Part shown: positions 33,862 through 42,164 of the stretch, piece by piece
Layout of the letters: every line of letters starts with the position of its first letter
How positions within the stretch are numbered: the stretch's first letter is position 1
Source: WTFV01 sp965200895
Lineage (GTDB): Bacteria; Acidobacteriota; Vicinamibacteria; Vicinamibacterales; UBA8438
Direction of reading: 5' to 3'
Assembly: GCA_965200895.1 (NCBI GenBank)
Contig: CBDAVM010000001.1
Location: 2,294,001-2,358,000, forward strand
Length of the DNA: 64,000 nucleotides
The notes under the pieces: generated by a model
Databases searched by the model: none
What the model was told of the DNA's origin: nothing
The model's input: only the letters and a program-made list of their open reading frames with translations
Translations under genes and position numbers: made by a program

Positions 33862-35481
33862 GTGACCACTCTTCTGCTGCCCTTCGCCACGGCGCTGGCG
33901 CTCGCGCTGGCCTTCGTGCCGGTCTGCGGTTGGCTGGGCCGCCGGCACGGCTGCGTCGCGCACCCGGCCTCCGACCGCTGGCACGGCCGCACGGTGCCGC
34001 TGCTCGGCGGCGTCGCCATCTTCGCCGCGGTGGCGATCGGGCTGCTGGTTCTGCCGGGGACGCCGGGCCCGTCCGTCCTGGTCGGCTGCGCGGCCCTGCT
34101 GTTCGTGCTCGGTCTGGTCGATGACATCAGGAACCTGAACGCCACCACGAAGCTCATCGTGCAGTTCGCGGTCGCCGGCGTGTTCGTGTTTCTGGACGCC
34201 GGGGCGCAGTGGACGGGCTGGCCGGTCGTCGATGCCGTTCTGACCATGCTCTGGGTGGTGGGGATCACCAACGCCTTCAACCTGATCGACAACATGGACG
34301 GGCTGTGCGCGGGCGTGACGCTGATTGCCGGTGCGGCGTGGCTGGGCATCCTCCTGGGGACCGCCGCACCGGACGCGGCGGCCTTCGCCGATGCGTGGTA
34401 CCTGGCCCTCCTGCTGGGGGCGGTCGCCGGATTCCTCGTCTACAACCGCAGCCCGGCGTCCATCTTCATGGGTGACGCCGGCAGCTTGTTCCTGGGCGCG
34501 AGCATCGCCGGCCTCCTGCTGGGGCCGGGCGCCGGGTCCGGCCCGACGCCGTCGCTGGCCGTCGCGGCGCCGCTGCTCGTGCTGCTCGTGCCGCTGCTGG
34601 ACACCGCGCTGGTGACGTGCACCCGCGTGCTGAACGACCGCCCGGTCGTCGACGGCGGACGCGATCACACCTCGCACCGACTCGTGGCCAGCGGTTTGTC
34701 CGAACCGCAGACGCTCGCCGTGCTCTGGACGCTGGGGGCGGTCTCCGGCGGCGTCGGCTGGGTGGTGGCGACGCAGGACGCGGGCTGGTCGATTCCGATG
34801 GCCTCTGCGAGCGTGATTGCGACGGCGTTGCTCGGTACCTACCTCGCGCACGTCGATCCGTCCGACATGCTCGGCGACCGCGGCGCCCGGTCGTGGACGG
34901 CGCCTTCGCCAGGTGGCGGTTCGCCCGCCGGATCGGGCCGCGGCGCCGAAGTGGTACTGGACTTCTGCCTCATCGCGGGCGTCTACCATGCCGCCTATCG
35001 CCTGCGCTTCGCCGGCTCGGCGTTCGAGGTCAACTACGAGTATCTTCTGCGGTCGCTGCCGATCGTCGTGGTGTGCCAACTGGTCGCGCTGTGGGCGGCC
35101 GGCGCCTACCGGACCTCATGGCGGCGCTTCGGCCTCGCCGAGGCGGCAGGGTTGGCGCGGGCGGCGGCCGGCGGTACGATCGCCGCCCAGTTTCTCATCC
35201 TCTACCTGTACCGGTTCGCCGGCTACTCCCGCCTGATCTTCATCTACGACGGCGTCCTGCTGCTGCTGGCCCTCGTCGCCACGCGGGTCTCGTTCCGCCT
35301 TGCGGACGAGTACCTGCGCGTGCGGCGGCCGGCCGGCCGCCGCCTCATCGCCCACGGCGCCGGCCGACGTCGGGGGATGAGGACTCCGGCCTGCCGCAAC
35401 GCGGTGCGCGCGGCGGTCGCGGCTCGGAAACCGCGTTGCGTCGCGCCGAGGAAATGCGGAACCCGGTCTACCGCAACGTGA
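33862..35481 (+). CDS. WecA/MraY-type phosphosugar transferase fused to a truncated CapD-like membrane domain
   Basis: About 539 residues. Residues 1-330 are a polyprenyl-phosphate sugar-1-phosphate transferase: LVDDIRNL, NAFNLIDNMDGLCAG and FMGDAGSLFLG are the catalytic Asp motifs, and GRDHTSHRLV is the uridine-binding loop. It should begin the lipid-linked glycan at the inner membrane. Residues about 365-490 are the four-helix N-terminus of CapD/PglF-type proteins (AYRLRFAG, LYRFAGYSRLIFIYDG). The expected Rossmann domain is missing; after RRLIAHGAG the frame enters a duplicated piece of the neighbouring peptidase gene. The GTG at 33862 overlaps the stop of a 13-codon ORF (33824-33865) that has its own GAGGAAAC site, a possible coupling arrangement. 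A TTG at 33835 is an alternative. Confidence 0.8.
   Translation: MTTLLLPFATALALALAFVPVCGWLGRRHGCVAHPASDRWHGRTVPLLGGVAIFAAVAIGLLVLPGTPGPSVLVGCAALLFVLGLVDDIRNLNATTKLIVQFAVAGVFVFLDAGAQWTGWPVVDAVLTMLWVVGITNAFNLIDNMDGLCAGVTLIAGAAWLGILLGTAAPDAAAFADAWYLALLLGAVAGFLVYNRSPASIFMGDAGSLFLGASIAGLLLGPGAGSGPTPSLAVAAPLLVLLVPLLDTALVTCTRVLNDRPVVDGGRDHTSHRLVASGLSEPQTLAVLWTLGAVSGGVGWVVATQDAGWSIPMASASVIATALLGTYLAHVDPSDMLGDRGARSWTAPSPGGGSPAGSGRGAEVVLDFCLIAGVYHAAYRLRFAGSAFEVNYEYLLRSLPIVVVCQLVALWAAGAYRTSWRRFGLAEAAGLARAAAGGTIAAQFLILYLYRFAGYSRLIFIYDGVLLLLALVATRVSFRLADEYLRVRRPAGRRLIAHGAGRRRGMRTPACRNAVRAAVAARKPRCVAPRKCGTRSTAT
35389..35435. repeat. Degenerate copy of the M23 peptidase gene end
   Basis: The stretch ctgccgcaacgcggtgcgcg and its continuation to 35435 resemble 35468-35510, the last codons of the minus-strand peptidase, at about four bases in five. 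The copy lies within the 3' end of the fused transferase gene and probably replaced its original end. Confidence 0.6.
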
Positions 35482-36481
35482 TGTGCGCGGTGGCCTCGGT
35501 CCGGAACCCGCCGTTCGGCGCGGCGATCACGAAACGCGCCCGGTAGATCCCGGGGGCCCAGCCGGCCGCCGGCCGGGGCGTGCCGGCGAAGCTGAAGTAG
35601 CGGGCGAAGTCCCGCGGCGCCTCGGTCCGGTTCTCGAAGATGCGGGCGCCGTCCGGTCCGGTGAGGACCGTCTCGATGGTGGTGCCGCCGAACGCGCCGA
35701 GCAGCACCACGTAGCCCACCAGCGCCGGGGCCCTGACGGTCGCCTCCGTCGGGTAGCCGTCGTAGCGGGCGCGGGCCGAGTCGGGACGGCCGGTGGCCAC
35801 GCCGGCGCGGTAGACGACGGTCGGTTCGTAGGCGGCCAGACCCTGCTGCGCGGGGTCCCGCCACAGCGTCCCGGCCAGCGAGCCGGTGGCGTCGCAACGC
35901 GCCGGGCTGGCTGCCGCCGCCCCCGTGAACGGGTCGACCGGCGTCCCGTCGCGTTCCACCTGGAAATGCAGGTGCGGCGTGTCCGCCTGTCCGGAGGCGC
36001 CGATCAGGCCCAGCACGTCGCCCGCCTGCACCCGGGCGCCGCGGTCCACGGTCACGCTGCGGCGCTGCAGATGACAGTACTGCGTCGTCCAGCCGCCGCC
36101 GTGGTCGATCCGCACGCCGTTGCCGCACTCGACGCCCTGTCGACTCGAATCGTCGGCATCGTCGCGCAGGGGGCTGTCGTCGAGGCCGTCGCGGACGCCG
36201 ACCACCATGCCGGCCGCCGCCGCCAGCACCCGGAACGGCGGGTCGCCCGGACTGAAGGGGGCGATGTCGGTGCCGCGGTGGTTCTCGTACGAACGCACCC
36301 CGCACCGGTGATCGCGGTAGGCGCCGCCCCGGTCCAGGTCCACGTAGGCCTGGTACCAGCAGTCCGCGCCGATGGCGCAGGCGGCCGGGAAGTCGAAGCG
36401 CGGCGCCTGCGCAGCCGGGCCGGTCGCCTGCGCCGCCGCGAGCAGTGCGATCACGAGCGCGCGCCGGGCAATGTGCAGCAT
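35468..36481 (-). CDS. Secreted M23-family (LytM-type) metallopeptidase
   Basis: 337 residues with an N-terminal signal peptide (MLHIARRALVIALLAAAQATG). ENHRGTDIAPFSPG carries the HxxxD zinc pair and TPHLHFQVE the HxH pair, so the active site is complete. GNGVRIDHGGGWTTQYCHL is the typical beta strand. A C-terminal beta domain of ~130 residues (PTVVYRAG to the end) follows. It likely cleaves peptidoglycan cross-links in the periplasm. It runs convergent to, and overlaps by 14 bp, the transferase fusion. The frame is open to 36745, but the region before 36481 contains a degenerate copy of the start region. Confidence 0.87.
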   Translation of the reverse strand: MLHIARRALVIALLAAAQATGPAAQAPRFDFPAACAIGADCWYQAYVDLDRGGAYRDHRCGVRSYENHRGTDIAPFSPGDPPFRVLAAAAGMVVGVRDGLDDSPLRDDADDSSRQGVECGNGVRIDHGGGWTTQYCHLQRRSVTVDRGARVQAGDVLGLIGASGQADTPHLHFQVERDGTPVDPFTGAAAASPARCDATGSLAGTLWRDPAQQGLAAYEPTVVYRAGVATGRPDSARARYDGYPTEATVRAPALVGYVVLLGAFGGTTIETVLTGPDGARIFENRTEAPRDFARYFSFAGTPRPAAGWAPGIYRARFVIAAPNGGFRTEATAHITLR

Positions 36482-36600
36482 GTCGTCGATCCTTTCCGAA
36501 ATTCCCGGTACGGGGCAGGGTCGGCCGCCGCGGTGTCGCCGGCCGCGGTGCTGCCGGCCGCGATGCAGCATGTCGTCGGTCCTTCCGAATTCCCGGTACG
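36475..36600. repeat. Duplicated start region of the peptidase gene
   Basis: The segment around the start codon (36475-36515, core gcagcatgtcgtcg ... ttcccggtacggg) is repeated with small changes at 36565-36603. The second copy also has an ATG and reads a short alternative N-terminus. Confidence 0.75.
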
Positions 36601-36780
36601 GGCGATGCCTGTCCATCTGCCGTGCGCATTCTATCGCTCTCACGACGTGCTCCGGCGCCCGGCCCCCGTGTCGGTCGATGCAGCGTGTCGAGTCCGGCCC
36701 GCGGCCGTACCTCGCGACCTCCCCTGACCCGCGTTGACGCGGCAAGGTCCGGCGGGTACGCTTGAAACACTCCCTCCTCT

Positions 36781-38166
36781 ATGATGCGGCGCCACCAGGT
36801 CAGACGCGGACTCCGCCTTCCGATTGCCGGGGAACCGGACCGCTCTGTCGAGGCCGCGCGACCGTCGCCGCGGGTCGCGCTGCTGGCCGCGGACCACGTC
36901 GGTCTGCGGCCGACGATGCACGTGTCGGTCGGCGACACGGTCGCGCGCGGGCAGCTCGTGTTCGAGGACAAGACCCTGCCGGGCGTGCGCTGCACGGCGC
37001 CGGCGGCGGGCACGGTGAAGGCGATCCACCGCGGCGCGCGGCGGGCGTTGCAGTCGGTCGTGATCGAGCCGAGCCGAGCCGAGCGGGAGGGCCGCGAACC
37101 CGAGGCGGTCCGTTTTTCCGCCTGGTCGGGGCGCGACTCGAGCGGGCTGACCGGGCGCGACGTGCGCGACCTGCTGCTGGAGTCGGGCCAGTGGACGGGG
37201 CTGCGGTCCAGACCCTACGGGCGGGTGGCCGACCCGGCGACGACCCCGCACTCGATATTCGTCACCGCCATCGACACGAACCCCCTGGGGCCGGACGTGG
37301 CGGCCATCCTGGAGGGCCGGGAGGGAGCTTTCGAGCGTGGACTCGCGGCCATCGCGCGGCTGACGCCGGGGCCGGTGTTCGTCTGTACCGGACCGGATCA
37401 GCGGGTGCACGCGCCGGCGTCGGCCCGCAACCAGGTCCGGCACGAGGTGTTCGAGGGCGTGCATCCGGCCGGGACCGTCGGCGTGCACATCCACACGCTC
37501 GATCCGGTCGACCGGGGCAAGGTCGTCTGGCACATCGGCGTGCAGGACGTCATCGCCACCGGCCGGCTGTTCGAGACCGGCGTGCTCGACGTCTCGCGGG
37601 TCGTGGCGCTCGGCGGCCCGCCGGTGCAGCGGCCGCGCCTGCTGCGCACGCGGATCGGAGCCTCCACCGCGGCGCTGGTGGACGGGGACGTCGACGGCGC
37701 GGCGGAGTACCGTCTCATCTCGGGCTCGGTGCTCTCCGGCCGTACGGCGACGGGTGACGTTCACGGGTACCTGGGACGCTATCACCAGCAGGTGTCGGTG
37801 CTGGCGGAGGGGCGTGACCGCGAGTTCCTCGGCTGGCTCGGCCCGGGCGTCGACACCTTCTCGACGACGCGCGCCTTCGCGTCGAGGCTGATTCCCGGCC
37901 GCCGCTTCGCGATGACGACCTCCACGCACGGCTCGCCGCGTGCGATTGTCCCGATCGGGATGTACGAGCGCGTGATGCCGATGGACCTGCTGCCGACGCC
38001 CATGCTGCGGGCGCTGGTCATGCATGACGTCGAGCGGGCCGAGGAGCTGGGTTGCCTGGAGCTGGACGAGGAGGATCTCGCCCTCTGCACGTTCGTCGAT
38101 CCGGGCAAGACCGACTTCGGGCCGCACCTGCGCCGCGTGCTGGAGACGCTGCGGGCGGAAGGCTGA
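36781..38166 (+). CDS. nqrA: Na+-translocating NADH:quinone reductase subunit A
   Basis: 461 residues, the normal length for NqrA. GLRLPIAGEP near the N-terminus, the biotinyl-like loop (VSVGDTVARGQLVFEDK), FVTAIDTNPLGPD and LGRYHQQVSVLAEGRDREFLGW (in part) and THGSPRAIVPIGMYERVMPMD (in part) are all typical. NqrA is the peripheral, cytoplasmic quinone-site subunit. It is the first gene of the nqr locus but is separated from nqrB by a 0.8-kb segment with an antisense coiled-coil gene. Confidence 0.95.
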   Translation: MMRRHQVRRGLRLPIAGEPDRSVEAARPSPRVALLAADHVGLRPTMHVSVGDTVARGQLVFEDKTLPGVRCTAPAAGTVKAIHRGARRALQSVVIEPSRAEREGREPEAVRFSAWSGRDSSGLTGRDVRDLLLESGQWTGLRSRPYGRVADPATTPHSIFVTAIDTNPLGPDVAAILEGREGAFERGLAAIARLTPGPVFVCTGPDQRVHAPASARNQVRHEVFEGVHPAGTVGVHIHTLDPVDRGKVVWHIGVQDVIATGRLFETGVLDVSRVVALGGPPVQRPRLLRTRIGASTAALVDGDVDGAAEYRLISGSVLSGRTATGDVHGYLGRYHQQVSVLAEGRDREFLGWLGPGVDTFSTTRAFASRLIPGRRFAMTTSTHGSPRAIVPIGMYERVMPMDLLPTPMLRALVMHDVERAEELGCLELDEEDLALCTFVDPGKTDFGPHLRRVLETLRAEG

Positions 38167-38274
38167 GATCGCGGCGAACGCCGCGTCTGCGCCCCTTGCG
38201 TGGGGTGTTTCCGGCACAAAGAGCCGTCGCCGACCGTGCGCCGCCACCTCGCGTTCGGCGGCCCGCCGAGACGA

Positions 38275-38799
38275 TCACGACTTCGGTGCGTTCAGAATCG
38301 CCTTGATGAGTTCCGTGTTGCGCTGGTCGGCGGCGCGGATGTCCTCGCGCAGGTTCTGTTCCAGCCGGTCGATGCGCCTTCCGAGATCGATGTTGGTGTC
38401 GTCGATGCGTTTTCCGAGGTCTGCGTTGGTGTCGTCGATGCGCCTTCCGAGGTCGGCGTTGATGTCGTCGATGCGTTTTCCGAGGTCTGCGTTGGTGTCG
38501 TCGATGCGTTTTCCGAGGTCTGCGTTGGTGTCGTCGATGCGTTTTCCGAGGTCTGCGTTGGTGTCGTCGATACGTTTTCCGAGGTCGGCGTGGGCGGTTG
38601 CGTTGGCGGCGTTGGTGTCGTCGATGCGCTTGCCGAAGTCGTCAAGGCGTTTGCCGAAGTCGTCAAGGCGTTTGCCGAAATCGTCGAGGCGGCTCATCGT
38701 GAGTCGGTGCAGCAGCACCGTCAGGCCGCCGAGACCGAAGAAGAGGGTGGAGCCGACGCCGATCACCGTCCAGGCGGTTGCGTCCATCACCATCATCAT
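38275..38799 (-). CDS. Membrane-anchored coiled-coil protein with LGKRIDDTNAD hendecads
   Basis: 174 residues. A membrane helix (TVIGVGSTLFFGLGGLTVLL, about residues 12-31), then three RLDDFGK heptads, then about seven 11-residue LGKRIDDTNAD units, then RRIDRLEQNLREDIRAADQR and a short tail. It belongs to the same architectural group as the proteins at 8621 and 31672. It lies antisense between nqrA and nqrB, which are normally adjacent. Three ATG codons in a row (38799, 38796, 38793) follow an AGGGA, which supports this start; ATG at 38787 is also possible. Function is unknown. Confidence 0.72.
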   Translation of the reverse strand: MMMVMDATAWTVIGVGSTLFFGLGGLTVLLHRLTMSRLDDFGKRLDDFGKRLDDFGKRIDDTNAANATAHADLGKRIDDTNADLGKRIDDTNADLGKRIDDTNADLGKRIDDINADLGRRIDDTNADLGKRIDDTNIDLGRRIDRLEQNLREDIRAADQRNTELIKAILNAPKS

Positions 38800-38823
38800 A
38801 TCCCTGCGTCCCGCTCCGGCGGA

Positions 38824-38852
38824 TTGACTTGCATCAAGGCCGGCGGTACGAT
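38824..38852 (+). promoter_or_regulatory. Sigma-70-type promoter upstream of nqrB
   Basis: TTGACT (38824-38829), 17-bp spacer, TACGAT (38847-38852). It is a near-consensus promoter in the right place to restore transcription of nqrB-F after the locus was split by the antisense gene. Confidence 0.65.
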
Positions 38853-38862
38853 GGATGTTGCT

Positions 38863-38887
38863 CGGGGACGGGTCCCCGTCTTTTTTT
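38863..38887 (+). terminator. Hairpin with T7 run between the promoter and nqrB
   Basis: C-GGGGA (38863-38868) pairs with TCCCC-G (38873-38878) around a four-base loop, followed by TC and seven T (38881-38887). It could stop readthrough from nqrA. Because it lies only ~10 bp after the predicted -10, it may also attenuate the promoter at 38824. Confidence 0.65.
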
Positions 38888-38959
38888 GACGCCGCGCTTG
38901 AGAAAAAAATCACAAGCCAGAGGGCGCCGCGCCCGGCGAGGGCGAGCGCGGATCGCGCC

Positions 38960-40204
38960 ATGAAGTTCCTGCGGCGCCTGCTCGACTCGCAGGCGCATCA
39001 CTTCGAGCCGGGCGGCAAGCTCGAGCGCCTTTACCCGCTCTGGGAAGCCCAGGACAGCTTTCTCTACACGCCGGGCCAGGTCACCGCCGGTCCGTCGCAC
39101 GTCCGCGACGGCATGGACCTCAAGCGGATGATGATCACCGTCGTCGTCGCGCTGGCCGGTTGCGTCTGGATGGCGCTGCACAACACCGGCTACCAGGCGA
39201 ATCTGGCCATCTCCCGCGGCGCGGCGCCGCTGGCGGCCTGGCAGACGCGGGCGATGGAGGCGCTGGGCCTCGGTTTCTCCCCGGACGATCTGTTGAGCTG
39301 CCTCGTCCACGGCGGCCTCTACTACGTCCCGATCCTCGTCGTCACCTTCGCGGTCGGGGGCCTCTGGGAGCTGCTGTTCGCCGTCGTACGGAAGCACGAG
39401 CTGAACGAGGGCTTCCTCGTCACCGGCATGCTGTTTCCGCTGGTGCTGCCGCCGACCATCCCGTTGTGGCAGGTGGCGCTCGGCATCTCGTTCGGCGTCG
39501 TGGTCGGCAAGGAGATCTTCGGCGGGACCGGGATGAACGTGCTGAACCCGGCCCTGGTGGCGCGCGCCTTCGTCTTCTTCGCCTACCCGGCGGAGATGTC
39601 GGGGGATGCGGTGTGGATCGCGGCCGATACGGCGACCGATGCGGTCAGCGGGGCGACGATCCTGGCCACGGCCACGCTCGGGGGCACGGCGGCGATCGCT
39701 CCGGACTTCGACTGGTGGGGGGCGCTGGTGGGGTTCGTGCCCGGCTCGATGGGCGAGACCTCGGTGCTCGCCTGTCTCGCCGGGGCGGCCCTGCTCGTCG
39801 GCACCGGCGTCGGCTCGTGGCGCATCATGGCGAGCGTCGCCGCCGGCACCATCGCGATGGCGGCGGGGCTGAACGCGATCGGCTCGGCGACCAACCCCTT
39901 CTTCGACGTGAGTCCGGCCTGGCACCTGGTGATCGGCGGCTGGGCGTTCGGGACGGTCTACATGGCCACCGACCCCGTTTCGGCCCCCTCGGTGCCCGGC
40001 GGCCACTACGTCTACGGCTTTCTCATCGGCGTGCTCACCGTGCTCATCCGCGTCGTCAACCCGGCGTATCCTGAGGGGATGATGCTCGCCATCCTGTTCA
40101 TGAACCTGTTCGCGCCGCTCATCGACCACGTGGCGATCCGCATGAACGTGCGGCGGCGGAGGGCGCGCGTCGTGTCTGCGTCGTGGCACGGTGCAGACAC
40201 GTAG
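38960..40204 (+). CDS. nqrB: Na+-translocating NADH:quinone reductase subunit B
   Basis: 414 residues with about ten membrane helices. SGAT at 230-233 (DAVSGATILA) carries the threonine that binds FMN covalently. GGTGMNVLNPALVARAF (188 onward) and the C-terminal helix block match NqrB. Membrane subunit of the Na+ pump. The ATG at 38960 begins the family N-terminus KFLRRLLDSQ; an earlier in-frame start (38855) would cross the terminator hairpin. Confidence 0.95.
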   Translation: MKFLRRLLDSQAHHFEPGGKLERLYPLWEAQDSFLYTPGQVTAGPSHVRDGMDLKRMMITVVVALAGCVWMALHNTGYQANLAISRGAAPLAAWQTRAMEALGLGFSPDDLLSCLVHGGLYYVPILVVTFAVGGLWELLFAVVRKHELNEGFLVTGMLFPLVLPPTIPLWQVALGISFGVVVGKEIFGGTGMNVLNPALVARAFVFFAYPAEMSGDAVWIAADTATDAVSGATILATATLGGTAAIAPDFDWWGALVGFVPGSMGETSVLACLAGAALLVGTGVGSWRIMASVAAGTIAMAAGLNAIGSATNPFFDVSPAWHLVIGGWAFGTVYMATDPVSAPSVPGGHYVYGFLIGVLTVLIRVVNPAYPEGMMLAILFMNLFAPLIDHVAIRMNVRRRRARVVSASWHGADT

Positions 40205-40253
40205 CAGGGACTGGTTGGGCGGCAACGGCGCTGCAGACTACGATTGACGGGCC

Positions 40254-41030
40254 ATGCAAGGTAGCGTTCTCTACAACCTGGGCTTCGCGGCCATCGTCTG
40301 CGTGGTGTGCGCCATCGTGGTGTCGTCGTCGGCCGTGGCCCTGCGCGAGCGGCAGGCGATCAACCAGACCCTCGACATGCAGCGCAACGTGCTGGTGGCG
40401 GCCGGGCTCGCGGCCCCGGACGAGGCGCTGGAGCCGGAGCAGATCGCCGCGCGCTTCGCGCCGATCCGCCAGGTGGTCATCGACCGTGCGAGCGGGGCCG
40501 CCACAGACATCGATCCCGCCACGTTCAACCCGCGCGCCGCAGCGGCCGATCCGGCCACGAGCCGGGTCGCGCCGTCCAACGACGCGGGGCTGCAGCGGGT
40601 GGCGGACCGGGTGCTGGTCTACGAGCTGCGCGACGACGCCGGCGCACTCGACCTGGTCGTACTGCCGGTCCACGGCCTGGGGCTGTGGAGCATCCTCTAC
40701 GGTTTCGTGGCCCTCGACGCCGACCTGGAGACGATCCGCGGGCTGACCTACTACGAGCACAAGGAGACGCCGGGCCTCGGCGGCGAGGTGGACAACCCGC
40801 GCTGGAAGAGCCTGTGGAACGGCCGCCGGGCGTTCGGTCCCGACGGCGCGCCGGCCATCGAGGTGATCCGGGGGCTGGCCGGGCCGCCGCCGGACGATCC
40901 GTACCGGGTGGACGGCCTCGCCGGCGCCACCATGACGAGTCGCGGCGTGACGAACATGCTGCGCTTCTGGCTCGACGAGCAGGGCTTCGGGCCCTACCTG
41001 GAGGTGCTCCGCGTGCGGAGGGACGGCTGA
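40254..41030 (+). CDS. nqrC: Na+-translocating NADH:quinone reductase subunit C
   Basis: 258 residues with one N-terminal helix and a periplasmic FMN-binding domain. The flavinylation motif reads LAGATMTS with T226; the usual first residue is serine, here alanine. GLWSILYGFVAL and YYEHKETPGLGGEV are conserved NqrC segments. The stop overlaps an ATG that starts a truncated nqrD copy. The last ~85 bases are part of the 102-bp repeat present again at 42063. Confidence 0.95.
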   Translation: MQGSVLYNLGFAAIVCVVCAIVVSSSAVALRERQAINQTLDMQRNVLVAAGLAAPDEALEPEQIAARFAPIRQVVIDRASGAATDIDPATFNPRAAAADPATSRVAPSNDAGLQRVADRVLVYELRDDAGALDLVVLPVHGLGLWSILYGFVALDADLETIRGLTYYEHKETPGLGGEVDNPRWKSLWNGRRAFGPDGAPAIEVIRGLAGPPPDDPYRVDGLAGATMTSRGVTNMLRFWLDEQGFGPYLEVLRVRRDG

Positions 41031-41045
41031 TGGCGAAGACGCGCG
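40944..41045. repeat. 102-bp direct repeat, left copy (nqrC end + nqrD start)
   Basis: Matches 42063-42164 with about five substitutions. The left copy contains the real end of nqrC and the first five codons of nqrD; the right copy contains a redundant nqrC end and the real start of nqrD. A partial third copy is at 41992-42043. The segment between them holds two extra genes. Confidence 0.93.
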
Positions 41046-41083
41046 GTGCCGCGCGTCCGCTTCCCCGGCGGGGTGCGGCATGA
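41030..41083 (+). pseudogene. Truncated nqrD start
   Basis: Reads MAKTR like nqrD and then diverges to a stop after 17 codons. It is the interrupted original nqrD start left of the inserted cassette. Confidence 0.8.
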
Positions 41084-41123
41084 ACTCGATTGAGCAGCGT
41101 GGACACGACTGGAGACAGGGGAG

Positions 41124-41330
41124 ATGGCTGCCAAGACGTCGTCGAGCGGGAAAAAGCGGGATCTGGTCCAGGTGAAGAATCCCAGAAGCGGGCGCTACGT
41201 GAAGATCGACAGAGATGTCGGCCTGATCGTTGCGCACAAGAAATCCCCCGGCCCGTACAAGGGCATCCGCGAGGTCCTTGCGCGCGAGCACCGCGAACAT
41301 GCGGTCAGGGCCGGTTCGAAGAGATCTTAG
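41124..41330 (+). CDS. Small basic hypothetical protein (cassette gene 1)
   Basis: 68 residues, strongly basic. The core NPRSGRYVKIDRDVGLIVAHKKSPGPYKGI looks like a conserved small-protein family (quoted up to SGRYVKIDRD and HKKSPGPYKGI), but I cannot name it. AGGGGAG directly before the ATG gives a good ribosome-binding site. It precedes the TIR/deoxyribosyltransferase-like gene by five bases and both lie in the segment inserted between nqrC and nqrD, so the two are likely a unit, perhaps regulator or antitoxin plus effector. Confidence 0.7.
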   Translation: MAAKTSSSGKKRDLVQVKNPRSGRYVKIDRDVGLIVAHKKSPGPYKGIREVLAREHREHAVRAGSKRS

Positions 41331-41335
41331 CGCCA

Positions 41336-41976
41336 TGATCGTCTACAGCCCGCTGGACGGAGAAGTCCTGACGACCAGGATCACGAGTCGGTCGAGATGC
41401 TGTTTTCTGATGACGCAGCTTGGTGATCCGGTACCCGAGGGGGTTAAGGCCATCCGCCGTTCGGTTTCCGGCCTGTGCAGGGCCGGTGGCTACGACGTCA
41501 TCGATGCGAGTGCGTTCGTCACCGGCCGGGATTTTCTGTGGAAGATCTGGAAGTTGATCGCGTCCACGCCATTTGCCCTTGGCGTGTGTCACGAGGAGAT
41601 GCCGTTTCCCACGCAGGCGAACATCTACTACGAGCTCGGTGTGGCGCAGGCGCTGGGTAAGGAGACCCTGCTCGTCAAGTCCCCCCGCGCCAAGGTGCCG
41701 AGCGACTTCGTCAGAACGGAGCACGTCGAATTCGACGACCGGTTCGACGCGAACTTCGCAGCGTACCTGGATACGCTGCAGGAACAGGCTAGGCACTACG
41801 AACTGATCGCGGATCAACTTGAGAGGAACCCGCTCCTCGCAATCGACTATTTGAAACGAGCGTTTCTGATTACCGGCGACGATGGCCTCCGCGGTAAGGC
41901 CCGGGCGCTGCTCGAACACGCTGGCCCGGAGGGCCGGGCGAAGAACAGCGTCGAGCAGCTTGCGGCGGCCTTCTGA
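41336..41976 (+). CDS. Nucleoside deoxyribosyltransferase/TIR-like protein (cassette gene 2)
   Basis: 213 residues. RCCFLMTQLGDPVPEGVKAI (21-40) is a first strand and loop, GYDVIDASAFVTGRDFLWKIW (52-72, in part) a second, and NIYYELGVAQALGKETLLVKS (96-116, in part) has the YELG-x-A-x-ALGK signature of nucleoside 2-deoxyribosyltransferase-like and related TIR-like folds, with E100 as the likely catalytic glutamate. The C-terminal ~65 residues are helical. Proteins of this fold often cleave nucleotides such as NAD+ in antiviral systems; that function here is inference. The start ATG follows five bases after the small basic gene. Confidence 0.65.
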
Positions 41977-42113
41977 TCCGGGGCGTGAGGAGGCGTGACG
42001 AACATGCTGCGCTTCTGGCTCGACGAGCAGGGCTTCGGGCCCTCTGATCCGGGGCGTGAGGAGGCGTGACGAACATGCTGCGCTTCTGGCTCGACGAGCA
42101 GGGCTTCGGCCCC
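41972..42113. repeat. Two tandem 71-bp repeats at the cassette end
   Basis: 41972-42042 and 42043-42113 are near-identical. Each begins with the end of the cassette gene (tctgatccggggcgtgagga) and runs into the nqrC-derived sequence. It marks a slippage or second joining event at the cassette boundary. Confidence 0.9.
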
Positions 42114-42164
42114 TATCTGGAGGCGCTCCGCGCGCGGAGGGACGGCTGATGGCGAAGACGCGCG
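42063..42164. repeat. 102-bp direct repeat, right copy
   Basis: Right-hand partner of 40944-41045; it rebuilds the sequence in front of the intact nqrD. Confidence 0.93.

Noticed and set aside
33316..35079. A 587-codon minus-strand open frame
   Set aside because: It is the shadow of the WecA-like gene, with histidine/glutamine/arginine-rich composition typical of antisense GC-rich frames.
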